Positions 57,098-64,000 of a stretch of DNA of 64,000 nucleotides are shown piece after piece (the first letter of the stretch is position 1; every line of letters starts with the position of its first letter). The DNA comes from Meandrina meandrites (lineage: Eukaryota; Cnidaria; Anthozoa; Scleractinia; Meandrinidae): NCBI GenBank assembly GCA_963693305.1, contig OY855913.1:15903022-15967021 (forward strand), written 5' to 3'. Under the pieces are notes generated by a model that searched no databases, was not told the DNA's origin, and worked only from the letters and a program-made list of their open reading frames with translations. The translations under genes and the position numbers were made by a program.

Positions 57098-57718
57098 ACA
57101 ATGTATATGCATTTATCCACAACACATCTGCTACAATATAACAATCTCCACTTACACACGAGAAAGGATGTTTACACAACAAATGTTTTCTTAACTATGA
57201 CAAAATAATGCACAAAAGGAAACTTTAGTTCTAATCCTCGACCCCAGCCCTTGACGACAGCCCTGTTATTGTACTGTTCTTGAAACCGTAACAAAACTCA
57301 AAAAAATAATTTGATTAAAAAAATAAATGTGCAGTTATTATGATTTATACACAGTCAAAAAAATAGACAGGTGAGCTGATTTAAGAAAGAAAAGCAGTAA
57401 AGTGCAGACTAAATAAGGTAGCGGTAACCGACTGTATGCAGTCAATCCAAAGTGAAAAATAGGTCTGGAATATTGTGCAGCAATACCTGACCTGGCACAA
57501 TTTCCAGGAAAAGATGGTAAAAGGCAACATTGCAAGATGGAATCAATTTTTATGTTACCATCAGATGGCAAGTATAAAGTACTATGGTTAATTTAAGAAG
57601 TCAATCATGTAAAGGAAAGACACAGAGGTAAAGAAGAGAGTGCCAAGCTAAGTGAAGGTGTGCATGTTGGGAGAACATAAATTGAACTGAAGGGTGCAGA
57701 AGAACTTACAGCAAGAGA
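57098..57718. other. Spacer with no recognised feature
   Basis: AT-rich noncoding DNA upstream of the first detected coiled-coil exon. The true 5' exons of that gene may lie here or beyond the neighbouring element, but none could be supported. Confidence 0.4.
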
Positions 57719-59017
57719 CAGGGTCTGGAAGGGGTTTCGCGTGATCCGTGAATTGACCAAAAAACAGAGCGTGAATCGGGAAAACTCATGGAATACAGCC
57801 GTGATTCGTGAATTATAATATATTCACTGTGACGCGTGATCCTTTCAAGTTGTAGTCCGTGAATCGTGATTTCTACCGATATAATGTCGTGAACATCAAA
57901 TAACCCTACACGAATACATGCAAATTGTCTGTCAAGATGGCTCAAAATACATGTAGGTTTTCTGTTATTGTTATGTAACGTAACGGATCGTTGTCAAAAT
58001 GAAACATTGCCTGTGAAAACGATGTCTAAATGGGACGAACGTATCATGAGGGAATGGGCCCAGGAGCATGGAAAGGCTGTGCGGCACCTGACAATCAGAC
58101 AGACCATCACAAAACATGCAGGAAGAACCTTGCCATTAAAGGGACACTGTCACGGACATTTTTTGGCTTTTTTAGTAAAACGGCACCAAAATTACGACTA
58201 AAGTACTTTCAACCATACAAGAAATGCTCCTAGAAAGCGAAGGGAACGATATCTAGCAAATTATTTAAAGAAGAGGGTGACCGTAAATAGTTTTCATCCA
58301 TTTTCCAAGCCACAAGGACAGAACTTGAAAAAGTCAGGCTGACTTTTTCAAGTTGAGATCAAATGCTCCCGAGTAAAATCACTCTATATTTATCTTCAGG
58401 ACGCTGATATAATAATTTTAAGAAAACTTGACCACTGTTAATAGGCTACCAAAGGTGTAAACATGTTTTTGAGCTGTTGAATTTTTGAAGTGACAGTACC
58501 GGAAAGAGTTACCAGAAGGAGAACGGATTCCCACAGAGTGCGCAGTCCTTGAAAACTGCATTAAATCAAACCAACAGTCTCATGTGATCAAAACAATCTA
58601 AATGTGACTGCACTTCTAACGAGGAGGACCACCAGCTAGCGGAGGACCAATAGGAAGATAGTGGAGTGGAAACACTACGAGAGGCCAGTCACTCCCGTGA
58701 GCTTCTTATCAAAAACAATCGATTTTATAGCAATGAACTTCATTCCTTTTATACTTTATCTCCGTCAAACGAAAAGCAAAGAATCATCAAGTTGATCACC
58801 GTACTTTCTGTTTCCTTCCCATCACGGGGTCATTAAGACCAACTCTTGCCTACAGTTGTCCAGCAACCACAAAAGAAACAGTATAATCATTTATAGACTT
58901 AATCAATTCATGACCTAAACACGTGATTCGTGAAATCTAAAGAAAAAATTACGTGATTCGTGAATGTACGGAAATTTAACCCGTGACTCGAGATCCAGAC
59001 CCCCCTTCCAGACCCTG
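57719..59017. mobile_element. hAT-like element, 1.3 kb, with CAGGGTCTGGAAGGGG ends
   Basis: The left end CAGGGTCTGGAAGGGG is mirrored by CCCCCCTTCCAGACCCTG. AAGAGA flanks both sides (57713-57718 and 59018-59023). Subterminal GTGATTCGTGAA and CGTGAATCGTGAT units recur at both ends. CAG-type ends with subterminal repeats suggest hAT, although hAT duplications are normally 8 bp. A short frame at about 58024-58140 (MSKWDERIMREWAQEHGKAV) is unidentified. Confidence 0.7.
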
Positions 59018-59220
59018 AAGAGAGAAAGGACTATACTAACTGTATAGCTGGTGTTACTCACAGACAGCTGGTAAAAGACAAAAAGATAATATTTTGCCAA
59101 GACAGTCAGTGATTATTCACAGGAAAGACTTAAAAGGAAATTGAAACAAGGAACACAAAAATGTTAGAGAGACTACTGTACAAGTGTTATGTGAATGAGC
59201 CAATCATACGGTGGCCCATA

Positions 59221-59460
59221 TCTGCCACGGCAAAACTTACTTTTCCACGGCAAAACTGACTTTCTCACGGCAAAACTTACTTTCTCACGGCAAAACTTAC
59301 TTTTCCACGGCAAAAATTACTTTTCCATGGCAAAACTTACTTTCTCACGACAAAACTTACTTTCTCACGGCAAAACTTACTTTTCCACGGCAAAACTTAC
59401 TTTTCCACGGCAAAACTTACTTTCTCACGGCAAAACTTACTTTCTCGTGGCAAAACTTAC
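59221..59460. repeat. 20-bp minisatellite, 12 units, just upstream of the HECT gene start
   Basis: Exactly 20-bp period, consensus CGGCAAAACTTACTTTYYCA. Variation is mostly TTTTCC versus TTTCTC. The array ends 45 bp before the ATG at 59506, so it lies in the promoter or 5' UTR. The period is not a multiple of three, and two frames stay open through it by chance. Confidence 0.95.
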
Positions 59461-59505
59461 TTCCGGCTTCAAGCCCAGGAAGTTTTCGTCGTACTCCGAT
59501 CCAAC

Positions 59506-62500
59506 ATGGCAGAAGAGGAAGATTTCGTGTAAGTATGACTGATTTGATTTTACAGTTGCTAATTGTATTGAGTATATTCTGTCAGGACAAATGACTGAAA
59601 ATTGTAATCATTGTATAAACGAGTTAAACGAGTAGATGTAAACATAAACAAGCAGTATCGAAAGTAAGCTTATATTCAAAGACTTAAATCAATGATCCCG
59701 TACTAGCTTCAATTTGATTGATTCGTTCGACGAAATTCGATCTATCTTTTCGCTTAGATCGGGTTTTCTTATAATTTATATTTTAGTGTAGATAATAGTT
59801 GCTGCCGCCTATACGTAATGTAACTCATAACATAATGTTAACTCTAGAGTTTGCGTTGTAAATATCCCTGTTGGGTATGTTTATGTTTATGCGTGACGGT
59901 TTCCCTTTATAACCCTTTCGGAAGCCAGTCGTTTCGCATACAAGTCGATTCGCATACATCGAGGTCGTTTCGCTGACACGATCTTGGTCGATTCGCATAC
60001 ATCGAAGTCGTTTCGCCGACACGATCTTGGTCGATTCGCAATATATATTACATCGAAAAAGTGCAAAATACATTGAAAAAGTTCTCATGATTTTAGTTAT
60101 TGCTTGTAAAGACAAAGAGAAAAAAATCACACCTTCCTCGCGCGCGGCACGAATTAGCTGTTTTTGTAAAGAAAATTAAAAGTCACAAGTGTAGTGAATC
60201 GAAATTTGAAAACAAAGCAACAAAACACACTTACCTTGTGCGGGCCACAGTTTTTTTGCATCCTTCTTAGATCGATCAAAGAGTGATGAAGTCACAATGT
60301 CCACTAGTTTGTTTTCTAACTACAGACATTTGTTTTCTGCTTCCTAAGGTTTTGTACTTCTTGTTCCGCCAAACAAAAACCCAGTGGAAAATTTTGTTGG
60401 AAATGTGGTTTACCTATGTCTGCTCAAGAAGCATCCACCACTGCATGGTCCCAAACTTTCCTTTGCGAAGCCGGTTCTTCAGGAAAAGTTAAACACGAAG
60501 TCATTCAAGGAGTACATGGTGTGTAAAACGAAACAGCAACAATCAGGTTCAAAATTTCGCCCCAAAAAGAAAGTAAAAGTTAATCCTGAGGAAAATGTGA
60601 CAATTAACATTGGTCTTATGAGAAATACTGGAAACGACTTAAAACCAATTTGGGGGAAGCGGCTGCCTATTCAAGTGCCAAAATCAGCAGGTTATGCGAG
60701 AATAATGTCCAAAGGGATTGAAAAGTGGTAGGCATTTGACAGAAAGTTTGATCCTGAGGAAGATTATGTTCTGTTGTATGAAGATGGAAGCCATGCACTC
60801 AGTTTACCAGGCCAAGAGGAAGATTTGCAACTTGAAAAATACAAGACTGAACTTGGTAAGGACTATAAGAGACTTACTACCGTATTTACCCGAGTATAAG
60901 TCGATCCCGTGTATAAGTCGACCCCCTATTTTTGAGGCCATAAACTAACATTTTTTCGTTTCTGGGTAAGAATCTTCCTGGAAAACTAACTCTGTGTTTC
61001 TTAGAATTTCCTTTCATGTAGAGGTACTTAATGAAAAAGTCACAGCAAGTTTCAATGTGAAGTTTATTATCGTGCTTACGCGAGCGTTTTTGCAACACAT
61101 GTTTATCCGGCATTTTGCCATAATTTTTGAAACAGGCTTAAAAAATCAAACACACTAATCAGAAACGAACCTTTGTAATTGTGGAGAGATAGTAGTGGCT
61201 TTAGAAGACAAGCAAAACACCAAGATACACCAAAATGACTCGATAAAGCTTGCTCGTGGTACTTAGGAACCAAGCTACAAAATTGGTGAGGTACTGGTAA
61301 CTAATAACTACACGTGCTTGCATCATGCCAGGTTACTAAGTAGCGAAGTTCGAAGCGAGAAAGATCATGCAGAAAGATGTTTTTCTCTAGTGGATTTTGC
61401 AGCTTTATGAGTGGAAACTGTCAGCCCTTTATTCAAACCTTGTGGTAGTGAGTCTCTGCAGCATTCAGGTTTATATTAAGCGGACAAATCGTAAGGAATT
61501 CCAACTTGAACTGCCAATTTAACGACACAGCAAAGCGAAAGGACATTGTAACCTGTACTGTTTTTTACACAATGTTTGATAGCATATAAAAACAATTGTT
61601 ATGCTAATTGTGCAGAATTTATTTAACTGGTGCTTGGGTCGAAAATTTTGACCCATGTATAAGTCGAGGACGATTTTTTTGACCGATTTTGAGGTAAAAA
61701 AAGGTCGACTTATACACGGGTAAATACGGTATGTACCTGTGTACAACAGCTGACTTTGAAATGTCAGAAGACAATAATATCAGCAAATCAGAACCGAGTT
61801 CTTCTAAAACAACCAGTGAGTCTGAAAGTTCATCACATGACTTTCAGTCAGCATCAGTAATTACTTCATTAGGAAGCTCTCTTGACGAAAGTGGCACTCC
61901 ACCCTTACACTGTGACTTGCCAAGTGTCTCATATCCAAGTGTTCAACCAGCACAACAACAGATTTTAGAAGATGCTCAGTTAGCAGAGGTGCTCCAAGAA
62001 TGGGAAAACACCAATGAGGTTTTGGAAGAAATCACAGATGGTTCTATCATCGTAGAACCGGTCACTGTTGTGACAGATCCAAGCCAAATTGTAAAAATCG
62101 TATCAGAAAGAGTAGATCACAAGCAAGAATTTTTTCTTGTTTCTCGTCGCTGCGCACCATTCACAAGAACACTTGCATTATGGCAAAGGCAGGCCAAAAA
62201 AACTCCGCCCACAAGTGTCTTGAGAGTGCACTACAATGGTGAGGCTGGTATTGATACTGGGGCCATGTCACAAGAATTCTTAGCAGAAGTCATTTCTGAC
62301 ATGGGAAAGGAAATGTTCCCAGATGGAAGTCCTGCAGACTCTATACCTACCACGTTCAAAATGGCAACTTCCGCACATGTGGCGAAATCGTGGCAGTCTC
62401 TTTGGCCCAAGGAGGACCTCCCCCATGTTTCCTTGAGCAGTGTGTGTATGAATCAATATCAAAAAGTGTTGACATGACGAACATTCAAGATGCTGATCTG

Positions 62501-63256
62501 ACAGCAAAGGAACAACAACTTCTGAAGGATGTCAGAGAAAATTGCAAGAACTACACTGACATAATTTTCGAGCATGGATACACTGGTGTAGTAGACGAAT
62601 ACCATGTAGACGAAATTTTGAGATCTCTGAAAGTGAGCCTTGTTAATCGCCGGTCATTGTACATGAAAGAATTCCTTATGGGAATGTCTACCTATGGATT
62701 GGCAGAGTTGATACAGAGTCACCCATCTGTATGCCAGCCACTGTTTGTTAGTGGAAACTTAAAGGAGCAGCTGACACCTGATGCCAACTACTTGTTCTCC
62801 CTGATGGATCCACAGTACTCACCATCTGGCTCCTCGAGAAGACAAATTGAGGAAGATGTAATGGATCATTTCCAAGACTGCCTAAATTTGTTTGAAGATG
62901 AGAGTATTGTGGGTCACTCTGCAGCAATCGCATGGAATTATAAAGATTCCAATCTTGACAACGAAATTCCAGAAGGAGCAGAAGCATTTCACCATCCTGA
63001 TTTGACAGTTCCAGGAGTTATGGGATGGTTAACTGGACAAAAACACAAGCCAATTGACAGTCAAAAGTTTAAGGTGACTGTTTATTTTAATCATGACTGC
63101 CTTAAGTACAACCCTAACCACACAATATGTTTTCCTATTATAGGAGCATGTGGCAAAGAGTTAACCATTCCTGTAGTACACATGAGCTCTTTTGATGAGT
63201 TCAAAGAGCTCTTTATCCTTGCTTTTTGTAAAGGACAAGCATTTGCCAAACCTTAG
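59506..63256 (+). pseudogene. Zinc-ribbon and HECT-type E3 ubiquitin ligase gene, disrupted
   Basis: Three exons: 59506-59528 (MAEEEDF), 60349-60855 and 61750-63256, with in-phase GT-AG borders. The protein begins with a zinc ribbon (CTSC at 8-10 codons, then KFCWKCG), followed by a ubiquitin-like stretch (VTINIGLM, DYVLLYEDGS), a serine-rich linker and a HECT domain. HECT landmarks are LRVHYNGEAGIDTGAMSQEF in the N-lobe, NGNFRTCGE and AVSLAQGGPPPCF, and a C-lobe with the catalytic cysteine candidate in HTICFP (codon 63128-63130). Such proteins transfer ubiquitin to substrates, and many copies exist in corals. Lesions: a frameshift in exon 2 between about 60412 and 60500, a TAG at 60729-60731, and a 2-bp insertion near 62341-62346 (TCTATACC where TCTACC keeps frame). 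Otherwise conservation is high, so inactivation is recent or partly sequencing error. Confidence 0.75.
60880..61729. mobile_element. TA-flanked element, 0.85 kb, in the second intron of the HECT gene
   Basis: Inverted ends CCGTATTTACCCGAGTATAA and TTATACACGGGTAAATACGG, each flanked by TA (60878-60879 and 61730-61731). GTATAAGTCGA units repeat near both ends. TA duplication suggests the Tc1/mariner group. No transposase is present. The element almost fills the intron and ends 20 bp before the acceptor of exon 3. Confidence 0.8.
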
Positions 63257-64000
63257 GTATTGATAGTATTGTACTGACTCAATATTATTATCAGGTCATT
63301 TTTAATGACCATGAAAATTAAGCTTCAAAAGAGAAAGCAAATTGAGGAAGAGGAATGAACATTCCTGTCGTAGTATTCTACAATGCTTTTAATTATATGT
63401 TTGCATATTGACAGTTTCGACCTAAAATTAAAGTAATATTTCGTAAGCCATTTTCAGGTCCTGGTGCACAAAACTTGCATATTGAAATTATTTTCATTTG
63501 CAAGGCAATAAACGTGACACTGATTTCCATATGAAAGATTGTGCACCAACACTTGTTTTCAAACGGAGGTAAAAGGTATCTCAATGGCGTATTAGTTAAA
63601 AGTAATATTTTGGGTACATCTAAAGCCAGACGAGTGTTGAGGTTGAACAAATTAACCCCACAGGCTTCGATTTTTTTTTCCGCACTTAATATTTGCGCAT
63701 CTCTATAGAAATTATGAACTGACTTAAGTATGTTGCGTTGTATTGCGTTGCTGACTTAAGTATGTTACGTTTTTTTGTCCTTAAGACTCAATCATGTCAT
63801 TAATGAACTATTGAAGGGCGTTGTTTTGTTAGTGTGACAAAACTGACAATAATTACTATTTGTTTGTTTGTAATATGAAACTGTTACCATCATGTTGCGT
63901 TTCTGTTGTTATTTAGATTTTGTAGGCCCCTTGCAGCTGTTCACTTAATTGTGCTCACATGCGCCTGAACTATTTACATCAATGTTACAGGCTACAACTT
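63257..64000. other. 3' flank of the HECT gene
   Basis: Noncoding AT-rich sequence. GTTGCGTTGTATTGCGTTGCTGACTTAAGTATGTT is a local short repeat near 63720-63770. No further gene is supported up to the window edge. Confidence 0.5.

Noticed and set aside
59195..59594. Two overlapping open frames rich in KLTF and TYFST repeats
   Set aside because: They are translations of the 20-bp minisatellite in two frames and have no independent support.
61731..61749. Methionine at 61731 as start of a separate HECT-only gene
   Set aside because: That ATG lies at the end of a TA-flanked transposon. The acceptor at 61748-61749 joins in phase to the zinc-ribbon exon, so the frame is an internal exon.

Overview
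The window reads as nuclear DNA of an anthozoan cnidarian, most likely a reef-building coral. Reasons: AT-rich sequence, small exons separated by repeat-packed introns with GT-AG borders, a tandem family of single-coding-exon rhodopsin-class receptors, and a dense load of short inverted-repeat elements, non-LTR retrotransposon tails and a tRNA-derived SINE. The genus cannot be fixed from sequence alone. Nothing is bacterial or organellar.

Layout. (i) 1-18,030: a cluster of three tandem class A GPCR genes on the + strand (3399-4310, 8521-9442, 17103-18026). They share duplicated upstream blocks, including a probable 5' UTR exon and a matching 3' splice site before each start codon. The middle copy carries a one-base insertion. 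The upstream block of the first gene is repeated at 10.5-13.7 kb and has received a 1.2-kb insertion. Several inverted-repeat elements lie between copies 2 and 3. (ii) 18,540-32,450: four minus-strand exons of a papain-family cysteine protease gene of the CFAD-like type (signal peptide, family-specific N-terminal region, I29 propeptide). Its catalytic exons are not found. Introns 2 and 3 each hold a Mutator-like element with 9-bp target duplications. (iii) 33.0-36.0 kb: a decayed fragment of a Crypton-derived (DUF3504-type) recombinase-like gene, split by a nested transposon of 2.6 kb. (iv) 37,053-56,688: a minus-strand gene of at least 17 exons for a coiled-coil protein that I do not recognise. 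Its introns hold two LINE tails, a SINE, a 180-bp tandem repeat and a 6.6-kb Mutator-like insertion. (v) 57.7-59.0 kb: a hAT-like element. (vi) 59,506-63,256: a + strand gene for a zinc-ribbon plus HECT-type ubiquitin ligase, broken by two frameshifts and a stop, with a 20-bp minisatellite just upstream of its start codon.

The most unusual object is at 48,139-53,928. Three near-identical 276-bp modules (A) alternate with two 2,481-bp modules (B) that encode a DD34E Tc1-type transposase. The array A-B-A-B-A is flanked by TA only at its outer ends and sits inside the Mutator-like element. It looks like a transposon with LTR-like direct terminal repeats, each of which is itself a small inverted-repeat element.

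The gene models here were built by hand from reading frames and splice phase, so boundaries are predictions. The DNA-element calls rest on terminal inverted repeats and target-site duplications read directly from the sequence. Superfamily names are inferred from the length of those duplications.
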